In this document: one piece after another, positions 1 to 7,792 of the stretch
How positions within the stretch are numbered: the first letter of the stretch is position 1
Layout: every line of letters starts with the position of its first letter
IMG/VR virus record: IMGVR_UViG_3300021247_000501
Location: 1 to 37,824 of that record
DNA from: a virus
DNA length: 37,824 bases
Direction: 5' to 3' (one strand)
Made by a program: the position numbers and the translations under genes
Notes under the pieces: generated by a model
What the model was told of the DNA's origin: nothing
Seen by the model: the letters and a program-made list of their open reading frames with translations, nothing else
The model's database searches: none

Positions 1-468
1 ATGCCAGGTGGTAAAGCAGCAGTGTATCTACCATCCGTTACAGTGCAACTCGCTAGAAAATTGGTGAAAGATGCTGATAATAAGCAAGTAACTGATAAAT
101 TGGCAGCTTCGCAGAAGAACTACTCTGGTGTTGTTATCCGCGCCTTGACAGTTAAGAATCGCTTTATCAAGCAATACCTTGAAGGTGAATTCTATTTGTC
201 ATTCAGTAAAGGTCTGGACAAGTATTATGGGCTACTTGATATCATGAAAGGCATGGGAGTAGTTGATAATTCAGGTTCTTCTTACACCGATTGGACTGGG
301 GAGAAACTTGGATACTACAAAGTCTGGAGTAAAGACGTTGACCTTTGGGAAAATAAATTACTCCCAGAACTTGAGAAGCGCATCAAAGAGCATTGGGCTT
401 ATGGTTCATCTCCTGATGATGATAATCTGGTTGAATTGGAAGAAGTTGATAGTGATACGGACGAATGA
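1..468 (+). CDS. uvsX: UvsX-like RecA-family recombinase, 3' part (5' end outside window)
   Basis: C-terminal 155 residues of a T4 UvsX-type strand-exchange ATPase, which coats ssDNA and drives recombination-dependent replication. Visible family features are the strand PGGKAAVYLPSVTVQLARK, the segment NRFIKQYLEGEFYLSF that matches the UvsX block after loop L2, GLDKYYGLLDIMKGMGVV (compare GGIDPYSGLLDMALELGFV in T4), and an acidic tail. Walker A and B lie upstream of the window. T4 UvsX is about 390 aa, so the ATG at base 1 is almost certainly an internal Met. The stop overlaps the next start (ATGA), implying translational coupling to the methyltransferase. The family call is firm; the gene is incomplete here. 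Confidence 0.85.
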   Translation: MPGGKAAVYLPSVTVQLARKLVKDADNKQVTDKLAASQKNYSGVVIRALTVKNRFIKQYLEGEFYLSFSKGLDKYYGLLDIMKGMGVVDNSGSSYTDWTGEKLGYYKVWSKDVDLWENKLLPELEKRIKEHWAYGSSPDDDNLVELEEVDSDTDE

Positions 469-1076
469 TCGAAGATATCATTAAAACAGGTAAAAAATAT
501 CAAGTGATCTATGCTGATCCTCCTTGGTCATATTATAACGACATGTCGGTTACACCCGAACATGTCGGTAAAAATGTGTTGATCAATCCCCCATACCCTG
601 TTTTATCATCCAAGGATATTAAAAGTATTCCTGTTGCAGAGATAGCAGATGAACATTGTTTATTATTCCTTTGGACAACTGATTATCATTTAAAAAAAGC
701 TATTGAAGTTATTGATTCTTGGGGTTTTGAATATAAAACAGTGGGATTTGCTTGGCAGAAACTTAATAAAAAAAATCAACCAGTCGTTTCAACTGGAGGA
801 GCATACACCATGAAGAGTGGTATTGAGTTATGTCTATTGGCAACTAAAGGAAGATGTCCAACATTAGTCAAAAAACGTAACGTTAGATCATTTTTAAGTT
901 CACAAAGACAACATCACTCTAAAAAACCAGATGAAGTTAGAGAAAGAATTGATGATATGTTAAAAGAAAATCTCAACAAAATTGAATTATTCGCTAGAGA
1001 TAAATTTGATGGTTGGGATTGTTGGGGTAATGAAGTTTATGCAGATCGAAAAAGGAATACATTTGTTTCATGGTGA
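465..1076 (+). CDS. MT-A70-family adenine N6-methyltransferase
   Basis: 203-aa SAM-dependent methyltransferase of the MT-A70 type. The catalytic DPPW motif is at residues 18-21 (YQVIYADPPWSYY), followed by the family-typical HCLLFLWTTDYHL block, SGIELCLLATKG, and RQHHSKKPDEVRERID, which resembles the conserved HS(x)KPxxxR segment. Phage members usually methylate adenine in DNA, often to evade restriction; the target site cannot be read here. It starts on the ATGA overlap with uvsX and overlaps a second methyltransferase at its 3' end, so the two are probably co-translated. The family is clear; DNA rather than RNA as substrate is inferred from phage context. Confidence 0.88.
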   Translation: MIEDIIKTGKKYQVIYADPPWSYYNDMSVTPEHVGKNVLINPPYPVLSSKDIKSIPVAEIADEHCLLFLWTTDYHLKKAIEVIDSWGFEYKTVGFAWQKLNKKNQPVVSTGGAYTMKSGIELCLLATKGRCPTLVKKRNVRSFLSSQRQHHSKKPDEVRERIDDMLKENLNKIELFARDKFDGWDCWGNEVYADRKRNTFVSW

Positions 1077-1785
1077 TTGTCTGGAGGTATTGAAAAAAAT
1101 TCCAGACAATTCAGTCGATTTAGTGTTATCTGATCCACCATACGAGCAAAATGCTAGGTTGGAGTGGGATAAAATTATAAATTTTGATAAATTATGGGTA
1201 GAATTGAATAGGATTATTAAAAATAAAACACCTATCGTTTTGATGGGCAACCAACCATTTACAACCGATTTAATTAATTCAAAAAGAGATTGGTTCCGTT
1301 ATGAATGGGTATGGGATAAACATATCCCAAGAGGAATGCATCAAGCCAAATATCAACCCATGAGAAAACATGAAAACATTATAGTGTTTTCGAGAGAATA
1401 TCCCATGAATTATTATCCAATAATGGAAGAACGCGACAAACCAATTAGGAGAAAGAATTATAATAAGAATTCAAAGGGTATTGATGGTAATTATAAAGAA
1501 GATCAAACTAATAAATGGTTCACTTATACCCACAAAAATCCTAATACCATCATTACAGATTGTTGGGAAAAAAATAAAGGTAAAATACACCCAACTCAAA
1601 AACCAGTATCTTTAATGAAATATCTAATTCAAACTTATACCAAAGAAAATGATATAGTATTAGATTTTTGCTTTGGTTCTAACTCTACAGGAGTAGCCGC
1701 GAAAGAGTTGGGTAGACGATATATTGGGATTGAAAAGGAAGAAAAATACTTTAATATTGGTAAAGATAGATTAATGACCATTTAA
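1039..1785 (+). CDS. Beta-class DNA adenine methyltransferase (DPPY)
   Basis: 248-aa N6/N4 DNA methylase. Motif IV DPPY is at residues 32-35 (DLVLSDPPYEQ), HPTQKP at 184-189, and the SAM-binding motif I variant DFCFGSNSTG at 209-218. Motif IV preceding motif I defines the beta class; DPPY favours adenine as target. The start chosen is the internal ATG at 1039, because homologous sequence begins around IHLFHGDCLEVLKKIP; the upstream in-frame ATG at 982 would only add residues shadowing the previous gene. It overlaps the MT-A70 gene by 38 bp and runs tail to tail into the 564-aa minus-strand gene with a 15-bp overlap. Recognition sequence unknown. Confidence 0.88.
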   Translation: MQIEKGIHLFHGDCLEVLKKIPDNSVDLVLSDPPYEQNARLEWDKIINFDKLWVELNRIIKNKTPIVLMGNQPFTTDLINSKRDWFRYEWVWDKHIPRGMHQAKYQPMRKHENIIVFSREYPMNYYPIMEERDKPIRRKNYNKNSKGIDGNYKEDQTNKWFTYTHKNPNTIITDCWEKNKGKIHPTQKPVSLMKYLIQTYTKENDIVLDFCFGSNSTGVAAKELGRRYIGIEKEEKYFNIGKDRLMTI

Positions 1786-3465
1786 CCATAACCAATGCGC
1801 GTAATTTTTCGGTTTTTTGAAACCACGATCTTTAAACTCACCTTTATTATTGGTGAGTTTATCTTTTTGAATTTGTTCAGAAAAATAATTCATTATGTAA
1901 CTTTCGTTTATACCACTTTTCAATGCTGCAATTTCTTCCTCTAAGCGATCAATTTCATCATAATCAGGATCATCGGAATTCTTCAATTCTTTCAATTGTT
2001 TTACGAGTTCTTTTATTTCATTTGAAGAATTATCAGTTTTTTGATTATTTTTTTCAGCTTTTTTATTTTTATCGAATTGTGCTTTCATCATTGATCCACT
2101 CTTTTTACTGAATATTTCCGCTCTACGAGCAATTTCTTTTCTTGAAAGTCTATACCATGTTTTAAATATCTCTTTCTTTTCAGGAGTATCCAACACTTCA
2201 TCTAAAACCGCATCTTCATATCCATCGTACAAATTTGATTCGTTTTCCATATTTTCAGATACATCATCTTTAGCCTTTTTAATAATATAATCACCAAAAG
2301 CTTTTATATCATTACCATATGACGCTGTTTTATCGGAAAATGCTTCCTTGGTGGTTCCTTCTTTATTAGAAGCGAAGGCTACCAATTCATCCATAATGTC
2401 ATCAGATAATTGTTTATTTGTAGCTAATATTTGTTCTACTTTATCATGTGGTTTGGTTTTACCAGAACGCAGCATTTTAATACGCTTCAATTCGTCCAAG
2501 ATATTTTCAGCAAACTCTTTTTCTGGCGAATGTTTAGCAGATAATGATATTTCACCTTTTTTAAGAGAAGCGTTTAGTTTTCTTATTTGAGCTAAAAGAG
2601 GAGCAGCTTGACTGTAGATATTATCTCGATCTTCTCTAGAAAAACCAGTTCGTTCTTTGAGCCTTTCATTTGCAATTAAAGCAGCATGGGATGTTTTAGG
2701 AATTCTTCTACCCATACTGGATTTTTTCTCGACTTTCTTTTCGTTTCCGCTCAATAATTCTTTAATTTGAAATTCGTCAAGCCATTCAACTCCATCCAGA
2801 CTGAATCCTCTTGGTTTACTCTTGATGTATTGGGAATCTTCAGGTGAAATTTCTGTTCTATTTTTTAGAAATAAATTCAATCTCTGTTTAGCCACATCAT
2901 TCTGATTTTTATAAAACTTTTCCCCTTTTTTCAGAATATATTCAATTTCTTCTGGTGTATAAACTTCGTCATCACTGATTATCGATTTTTTAGTTCCTTG
3001 ATCCGATGGTGCATCTAAGTATTCGAGGATATTATTTTTATCTAAAAATTTATTTTTTATTTCAGGTGATAAGATTTCATCTTCATGTTTTTTAACAATT
3101 GTGAAAAGGGCATATTCTTTTTCTTTTTGTGTTGACCAAGACCATTTACCCATATCCATCCACTTATTGAATCCGTCTGTAAAAGATTCTCTTCTTTGAC
3201 CAGGTGCAACTTTACAAACTTTTTTAGTGTATTCTGAAAAATTAGACTCATATTTGAATATATCTAATAAATTCATCATCAAATATTCGATTGTTTTTTC
3301 TCTTAAATGACCAGGTGACGTTACACCACCATCTTTTTTTATTTTTCCACTGACTTCTTTATAAAATTCGCTAAATTTAGGAAAATATGTTTTCCAAACG
3401 CTGGTTCTCTCTTCATTTATTAGATGAACTTTTTCTACCAAATAATCAAATCCGTAATTTCTCAT
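1771..3465 (-). CDS. Uncharacterised 564-aa late-type protein, possible virion component
   Basis: Not recognised. The protein is highly charged and helical, with a Lys/Glu-rich coiled-coil-like stretch near residues 465-520 and a distinctive C-terminus (KPKNYAHWLWLNGH). Its start lies 5 nt downstream of a minus-strand CTAAATA, and the 13 bases around that site are identical to those before the 138-aa gene at 18349, so I infer late expression and possible head or virion association. The N-terminus (MRNYGFDYLVEKVHLINEERT) is amphipathic and carries LINEE, which might be a T4 gp21-like (L/I)-x-E processing site, but this is weaker than in its neighbours. No enzyme motif is visible. Confidence 0.7.
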   Translation of the reverse strand: MRNYGFDYLVEKVHLINEERTSVWKTYFPKFSEFYKEVSGKIKKDGGVTSPGHLREKTIEYLMMNLLDIFKYESNFSEYTKKVCKVAPGQRRESFTDGFNKWMDMGKWSWSTQKEKEYALFTIVKKHEDEILSPEIKNKFLDKNNILEYLDAPSDQGTKKSIISDDEVYTPEEIEYILKKGEKFYKNQNDVAKQRLNLFLKNRTEISPEDSQYIKSKPRGFSLDGVEWLDEFQIKELLSGNEKKVEKKSSMGRRIPKTSHAALIANERLKERTGFSREDRDNIYSQAAPLLAQIRKLNASLKKGEISLSAKHSPEKEFAENILDELKRIKMLRSGKTKPHDKVEQILATNKQLSDDIMDELVAFASNKEGTTKEAFSDKTASYGNDIKAFGDYIIKKAKDDVSENMENESNLYDGYEDAVLDEVLDTPEKKEIFKTWYRLSRKEIARRAEIFSKKSGSMMKAQFDKNKKAEKNNQKTDNSSNEIKELVKQLKELKNSDDPDYDEIDRLEEEIAALKSGINESYIMNYFSEQIQKDKLTNNKGEFKDRGFKKPKNYAHWLWLNGH

Positions 3466-3470
3466 ACTCT

Positions 3471-3477
3471 TATTTAG
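3471..3477 (-). promoter_or_regulatory. Late promoter-like CTAAATA for the 564-aa gene
   Basis: Reading the minus strand, CTAAATA is followed by AGAGT and then ATG: a 5-nt gap. The element resembles the 3' part of the T4 late promoter TATAAATA. With T4 geometry (octamer at -13 to -6) transcription would start on the A of ATG. It lies 9 bp from the divergent plus-strand copy at 3487. Confidence 0.6.
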
Positions 3478-3486
3478 TGGAAATAA

Positions 3487-3493
3487 CTAAATA
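3487..3493 (+). promoter_or_regulatory. Late promoter-like CTAAATA for the 37-aa ORF
   Basis: CTAAATA, 5 nt (AAATA), then ATG at 3499. This is the same geometry as the other late starts and the main reason to take the small ORF downstream seriously. It forms a divergent pair with the minus-strand element at 3471-3477. Confidence 0.55.
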
Positions 3494-3498
3494 AAATA

Positions 3499-3612
3499 AT
3501 GATTCCCTTTTCTCAATTCTTTCTAATCAAAGAAGCTTTCGATACTGTATCAGAATTTATGTTAAATCCTGAGCATTCCGATAAAACATACTCCTATCAT
3601 AATATTAAATAA
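3499..3612 (+). CDS. Small late ORF, 37 aa, with N-terminal LIKEA tag
   Basis: Short ORF in the gap between the divergent late genes, easily missed by length cut-offs. It encodes MIPFSQFFLIKEAFDTV followed by about 20 polar residues and a TAA stop. Support for it being real: a CTAAATA element exactly 5 nt before its ATG, and an N-terminal FFLIKEA that parallels FLKLLKEA of the 138-aa protein and QKLMEA inside the 578-aa protein. The pattern (L/I)-x-E before Ala resembles T4 gp21 prohead protease sites, so this could be a head-targeted peptide. No homology is claimed; it could also be a decayed gene start. Confidence 0.5.
   Translation: MIPFSQFFLIKEAFDTVSEFMLNPEHSDKTYSYHNIK
3605..3611 (+). 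promoter_or_regulatory. Late promoter-like TTAAATA for the 578-aa gene
   Basis: ATTAAATA with a 7-nt gap to the ATG at 3619, slightly longer than the usual 5. It overlaps the stop codon of the 37-aa ORF. Confidence 0.45.
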
Positions 3613-3618
3613 AATTAT

Positions 3619-5355
3619 ATGGAATTTGATAAAGAATATCGTAGATTAATAATGGAGTTCTCCGAAGGAGCAATTCGTAAGATCGTGCAAAAATTCCAAA
3701 ACGATGCTTCAGAACAGGAAATCCGTAGGGAAGTTCAGGATTTTGAGAAATATAAACAATCTTTACAAAAGAAAGACCCATTCCAATACAAATCATGGAT
3801 AGAGTTCACAGAGGCTATCCATGCTGCCAAGGGTAAATCAGAATTTAAGAAAAAGAAAGCACCTACTAAAGATGTAGTCGCTAATCAAGAGGATATTATC
3901 GCTGATGATGAGAACGTGACAATCTATCGTGGAGATTCTCAGGATAAATGTGTAATGTATGGAAAAGGATACACATTCTGTATTTCTAGACCAGGTGCTG
4001 GAAATTTATATTCGATGTATAGATTAAACGATAATTCCACTTTCTATTTCATATTTTTTAAGAAAAAATCAAAGTCTGAAAAAGATCACATTATGGTCTT
4101 AGATCATACTAGCAGTGGATATCAATGGACTTTTGCCGATAATGACACTCAACCAGTTGAGGGTGGTTGGGATGCAATAGTTAGTGAATATCCAGAATTA
4201 AAGAAATATAAAAAAATATTGGTTAATAAAGAATTAGATGATGTTGAAAAGGGATTTTTAGAGAGAAAGAGAGAATTTAAACGACAATTACCTGCTTACA
4301 CTAACGACCCGAATGTAGATTTGGAAAAGGCTGTGGTTTTGTGGAATAATTTTTCCCATAAAGAAAAAGCAGCAGTTTTAACGAGTTATTATCGAGATAC
4401 TTTACATGATGTAATTTGGAAACAACTGGATAGTAGTCTTAGGAATGAGTATATAAACATGATACCTGATTTATCCCCCTATCAAATGGATAATTTAACT
4501 CCGAAAGAAGTTGCTAGGTATAAAAAATTGAGAGATACGTTATTCGATGATGAATATCCCGATCAATATCCAGAATTTGAAGCAAATAAACTTGATGATA
4601 TCGAAAATGTCTTAAAACATCCGTATTTTGCTATGACATATGCGATGTCTTGGAATAATGATTGGGATAGTATTCCTGATGAAGTGTTTGAATTGTTGGC
4701 GGACTACCCTGATTTTTCTTTGGAATATGCTGAATGGGTTGCTAAGGAAGTTCCTAATACGTTCATACCAGCAGATATCTATGAATCAATAATGGATTCT
4801 GGTGTGTTTGAAGACATGTCCGATGAATTGAGAGAATATTTTAGAAAAAATTGGGGAAAAGATACTTTCTCAGAATCCTTCCAATTTGATAAAGAATATC
4901 AAAAATTGATGGAAGCATACCAGAAAGATTTGACAAAATTCCACCGATTCTTTCAAGAATTGGCTCGATATCAATCAAATCATTACGGGACGTACAACTC
5001 TTCCGTTTTAAGAGATGAATATCTTAAATTACCTGAAGATTTTCGTAAAATGATGAGATTACCCAAATCTCAATATAAAAATTGCTTTAGAGGTGATGAC
5101 GGTAAGACTCAAAAAGCAGTAAGTTCTTTTGTATGTAATCCTAATGTTGAAAAAGCGAGGAGAAATGCTTCTTTTTATGGTGTTAATGTTTTTTCTTTAT
5201 TAAAAGATGTCTATTCTTTATCTGATACGATGGTGGTTGATTTTAAAAGGTTGGCTAAATATTTTGGTAAAAAAATTGCTTATAAAATAATGGATGAATA
5301 CGGCATTGGTGATGATGAGAATGAGGTATTAGTGTTCGATATTGTTTTTAAATAG
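3619..5355 (+). CDS. 578-aa modular tagged protein with C-terminal ADP-ribosyltransferase-like domain
   Basis: Domains as read: tag MEFDKEYRRLIME (1-13); charged helical linker to about 95; a compact domain about 98-205 with TIYRGDSQDKCVMYGKGYTFCISR, a hydrophobic FYFIFF strand and WTFADND; helical linker about 206-415; a second tag FDKEYQKLMEA (423-433); and a C-terminal domain about 455-578. The last domain has an ART-like R-S-E layout: Arg491 (NCFRGDDG), Ser502/503 (VSSFVCNP) and Glu567-x-Glu569 (GDDENEVLVFDI). R-S-ExE is the arginine-directed ART signature, so mono-ADP-ribosylation of a host protein, as by T4 Alt, is plausible. The LIME/LMEA tags resemble prohead protease sites. It ends in TAG, followed in frame by a third tag copy. 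Function is inferred from motifs only. Confidence 0.75.
   Translation: MEFDKEYRRLIMEFSEGAIRKIVQKFQNDASEQEIRREVQDFEKYKQSLQKKDPFQYKSWIEFTEAIHAAKGKSEFKKKKAPTKDVVANQEDIIADDENVTIYRGDSQDKCVMYGKGYTFCISRPGAGNLYSMYRLNDNSTFYFIFFKKKSKSEKDHIMVLDHTSSGYQWTFADNDTQPVEGGWDAIVSEYPELKKYKKILVNKELDDVEKGFLERKREFKRQLPAYTNDPNVDLEKAVVLWNNFSHKEKAAVLTSYYRDTLHDVIWKQLDSSLRNEYINMIPDLSPYQMDNLTPKEVARYKKLRDTLFDDEYPDQYPEFEANKLDDIENVLKHPYFAMTYAMSWNNDWDSIPDEVFELLADYPDFSLEYAEWVAKEVPNTFIPADIYESIMDSGVFEDMSDELREYFRKNWGKDTFSESFQFDKEYQKLMEAYQKDLTKFHRFFQELARYQSNHYGTYNSSVLRDEYLKLPEDFRKMMRLPKSQYKNCFRGDDGKTQKAVSSFVCNPNVEKARRNASFYGVNVFSLLKDVYSLSDTMVVDFKRLAKYFGKKIAYKIMDEYGIGDDENEVLVFDIVFK
3622..3640 (+). repeat. FDKEY-tag DNA repeat, copy 1
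   Basis: GAATTTGATAAAGAATATC, encoding EFDKEY at the N-terminus of the 578-aa protein. All 19 bases recur at 5362. Confidence 0.85.
4883..4900 (+). repeat. FDKEY-tag DNA repeat, copy 2
   Basis: AATTTGATAAAGAATATC, 18 bases identical to copies 1 and 3, in frame inside the 578-aa gene. It encodes FDKEY at residues 423-427, directly before KLMEA and the ART-like domain. Confidence 0.85.
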
Positions 5356-5445
5356 TGGACAGAATTTGATAAAGAATATCAAAGGCTTCTTAAAGATTTG
5401 ACATTACCTAAAGATGTGTTAAGGTATTCCCATGCCAAATCCTAA
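5356..5445 (+). pseudogene. In-frame extension after the amber stop carrying a third tag
   Basis: Directly after the TAG of the 578-aa gene the same frame stays open for 29 codons (WTEFDKEYQRLLKDLTLPKD and nine more residues) to a TAA. It contains a third FDKEYQxL tag but no ATG. Either the tag is the remnant of a deleted third tagged module, or it is translated by amber readthrough. It overlaps the start of the glycosyltransferase gene by 14 bases. I favour a remnant. Confidence 0.5.
5362..5380 (+). repeat. FDKEY-tag DNA repeat, copy 3
   Basis: 19 bases identical to copy 1, lying after the amber stop and in the same frame as the 578-aa gene. Confidence 0.85.
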
Positions 5446-6115
5446 TGTTTCTTCTAATATCGCCATTTTCACGGCAACCAAACGCAATGATTGGCAATTT
5501 CCCTTGACTAAAACTGCGATAGAATTCGATCTGGATGATTTCATGCACACCAGATTGAATAACACTCAAGGACTTCCCAAGGTCTATAATGAATGTCTTG
5601 ACCTAGCGATCAAAGAGAAATTTGATTACGTAATGTTCATTCACGATGATGTTCATCTGGAACATGACCCTCGCCCAAAGCTGGAGAAGCTATTCCAAGA
5701 ATACGATATTGTCGGTGTGGCGGGATGTTCCAAGGCTGAAATCAAGTCTCCTGCACTCTGGCATCTGATGGGTGGAGGATTTGGTGGTGGCAATCTACAT
5801 GGCGCGGTGGCTCATGGTAACGCTGATAAGAAGCATATGACGAGCTTTGGTGTATATCCCCATCGTGTGGTGATGATCGATGGTGTTTTCATGGCATTTA
5901 ATCGAAAGGCGATTGAGACGGTGAGATTTGATGAGGATTGTCCATCAGGCTTTCATTTTTACGATCTTTGCATGTGTGCTAGAGCTTTAGAAAAAGGCTT
6001 GAAAATCGGTGTTGGTGATGTTATGATTACTCACGAATCACCAGGACTGAGAGAATTTACGGAGGACTGGAAATCTGGTGAGTCTTATTATCTCTCCAAA
6101 TATGGAAACGCATGA
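5432..6115 (+). CDS. GT-A-type glycosyltransferase-like protein
   Basis: 227-aa soluble protein with the layout of the glycosyltransferase-like family (PF13712 type): an early beta strand (SSNIAIFTATKRND), LPKVYNECLDLAIKEKFDYVMFIHDDVHLE with a DxD-like acidic pair at 71-73 (HDD), the strand DIVGVAGC, and an acceptor-side segment FHFYDLCMCARALEKGLKIGVGDVMITHES. Such phage enzymes usually transfer a sugar from a nucleotide sugar onto DNA bases, virion protein or host glycan; the substrate cannot be read here. It overlaps the gp41 start by 4 bp. Codon use looks somewhat more G/C-rich than the surrounding small genes, a trait shared with gp41. Confidence 0.78.
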   Translation: MPNPNVSSNIAIFTATKRNDWQFPLTKTAIEFDLDDFMHTRLNNTQGLPKVYNECLDLAIKEKFDYVMFIHDDVHLEHDPRPKLEKLFQEYDIVGVAGCSKAEIKSPALWHLMGGGFGGGNLHGAVAHGNADKKHMTSFGVYPHRVVMIDGVFMAFNRKAIETVRFDEDCPSGFHFYDLCMCARALEKGLKIGVGDVMITHESPGLREFTEDWKSGESYYLSKYGNA

Positions 6116-7428
6116 GTGAAATTGATTTTGATTATTTTGAAAAGGTTCTGGTAAAGAATGCAATTACGAATGGAGCTTACTTAGCTTCCATCGCTGATTA
6201 CGTTCAACCGAAGTATTTCACCGATAAGAATATTGCCAAGTATTTTGAGATTGTTGCGGATTTCTACGAGAAACGGCAATCTCTCCCCACATTTTCAGAG
6301 GTAAAGACCTATCTCACCACCGATGAACTCAAATCCAACTTCAAAAAGCTGATTGAGTCATTTAAGGAGATAGATTCCAACCACAATCAGGACGAATTAT
6401 ATGAGAATACTGAGAGATTCCTCAAAGAAAGAGGAATGTATCACTCCATTTTGGAATCCGCAGAGGCAATTTCCGAAGGAGAAGCTAATACTGCTGAGAT
6501 CGTAGAGAAATTTGAGAAAATTGCTGGTATCAACCTCAATGTTGATAAGGGAATTGAGCTTTACGGGGATATTGAGAAGGTCATTGACGACATTTTGAGC
6601 GATGAAGCTACCATTTCCTCCAAGTGGCCATGGTTGGATGAGGCTCTAGGAGGCGGATTTCAAGAAGCTGGTAAGGCTCTGTATGTGTTTGCTGGTCAAT
6701 CCAACATTGGTAAGAGTATTTTCCTCGGCAATGCGGCTGCAAACATTGCATCACAGGGTAAACATGTGCTTGTAGTGACTTTGGAAATGTCGGAAACGCT
6801 CTATGCAAAGAGAATCGCGTCCAATGTGACGAAGATTCCTATGAAGGAGTTCCGTAATTGTATTCCTACCCTCAGACATGCTCTAGAACAGGAACATAAG
6901 AACACTGATGGTCGCATTTACATCAAAGAATTCCCACCATCTACGATTACACCCAAGCAATTGGGAGCTTTCATTAAGAAAATGAAGGATTCTGGTATCA
7001 GAATTGATGCTGTTGTTCTTGATTATATCACTTTGATGACCGCTGCTGGTAGTAACAGCTATGAAAAAGGTAAAAACATCTGCGAACAGGTTCGGGCGTT
7101 GTCTTATGTCTATAAATGCCCCATAATTAGCGCATGTCAGCTAAATCGATCTGCTGTAGGACAGAATAATCCTAATATGTCAGGTGTTGCTGAGTCTTTG
7201 GCGATTGTTATGACTGCTGACGTTATTACATCCATCTTCCAGAATGAAGAAGATCAGGAATTGGGTGTGATTCGACTCGGTATGATGAAAAATCGCTTTG
7301 GAATGCGGGGAATGACGCAAGCCATGAGAATTGATTACTCCACGCTCACTGTTTATCAATCGGAAGATGATGAAGAAGAGTTGATGAATGATGATGAACT
7401 TTCATTATTAGAGAAATTAAGTGATTGA
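6112..7428 (+). CDS. 41: Replicative DNA helicase, T4 gp41-like (DnaB family)
   Basis: 438-aa hexameric 5'-3' helicase. The N-terminal helical domain spans about 1-145. The RecA-like core has Walker A GQSNIGKS (195-202), LEMSE (224-228) with the catalytic-type Glu, Walker B VVLDY (301-305), and sensor-like ACQLNR (341-346), followed by MKNRFG. An acidic tail ends the protein. Length is close to T4 gp41 (475 aa). With the primase at 16224, the gp59-like loader and gp32 it would form the T4-type lagging-strand machine. The start overlaps the glycosyltransferase stop (ATGA), so the two are probably coupled. Firm call. Confidence 0.94.
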   Translation: MSEIDFDYFEKVLVKNAITNGAYLASIADYVQPKYFTDKNIAKYFEIVADFYEKRQSLPTFSEVKTYLTTDELKSNFKKLIESFKEIDSNHNQDELYENTERFLKERGMYHSILESAEAISEGEANTAEIVEKFEKIAGINLNVDKGIELYGDIEKVIDDILSDEATISSKWPWLDEALGGGFQEAGKALYVFAGQSNIGKSIFLGNAAANIASQGKHVLVVTLEMSETLYAKRIASNVTKIPMKEFRNCIPTLRHALEQEHKNTDGRIYIKEFPPSTITPKQLGAFIKKMKDSGIRIDAVVLDYITLMTAAGSNSYEKGKNICEQVRALSYVYKCPIISACQLNRSAVGQNNPNMSGVAESLAIVMTADVITSIFQNEEDQELGVIRLGMMKNRFGMRGMTQAMRIDYSTLTVYQSEDDEEELMNDDELSLLEKLSD

Positions 7429-7462
7429 CATAATCGATTGATACTGTAGTGTAATACACAAT
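7425..7462 (+). promoter_or_regulatory. Possible sigma70-type promoter and short palindrome before the YopX gene
   Basis: TTGACA at 7425-7430, a 16-nt gap, then a weak -10 (TAGTGT, 7447-7452). GTGTAATACAC (7449-7459) is an 11-nt palindrome with a one-base centre, immediately before the ATG, and could be an operator. The -35 is consensus but the -10 is poor, so confidence is low. Confidence 0.35.
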
Positions 7463-7792
7463 ATGAACACTAATGATGATTATAAATTTAGAATTTGGTT
7501 TTATGACCAGAAAAAATTTGAGTATGGTGGTTTTGAATATTTTAAAAAATGTTCATTTCCTTTATATTGGTGTAAAATTCAACAATACACTGGACTAAAA
7601 GATTCCAAAGGGAAAGACATATACGAGGGTGATATTATAGAATATACAAATGGTGGTTTTAAATGGGTCAAAAATATATATTTCCATTCAGGATCATTTA
7701 ATCTTAATGGTCATCCTTTAAGAAGTTATAACGAAACTCATATCAACATCATTGGTAACATATTCGAAAATCCAGAATTAAATGAAAATTAA
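7463..7792 (+). CDS. YopX-family protein
   Basis: 109-aa protein with the YopX (PF09643) signature: [11 protein letters not shown] near the start, then [23 protein letters not shown] and the closing [14 protein letters not shown]. YopX proteins are small, common phage accessory proteins of unknown biochemical function. It overlaps the next gene by 11 bp and is preceded by a possible promoter of its own, after the end of gp41. Family call firm; function unknown. Confidence 0.88.
   Translation: MNTNDDYKFRIWFYDQKKFEYGGFEYFKKCSFPLYWCKIQQYTGLKDSKGKDIYEGDIIEYTNGGFKWVKNIYFHSGSFNLNGHPLRSYNETHINIIGNIFENPELNEN

Noticed and set aside
3466-3618. tRNA or structured RNA in the largest intergenic gap
   Set aside because: No cloverleaf or strong stem is apparent; the gap is explained by two divergent late elements and a small ORF.
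5353-5355. Genome-wide TAG recoding
   Set aside because: TAG is rare but also ends the gene at 17676 where a promoter-like element and a new gene follow directly, and no internal TAGs interrupt conserved genes.
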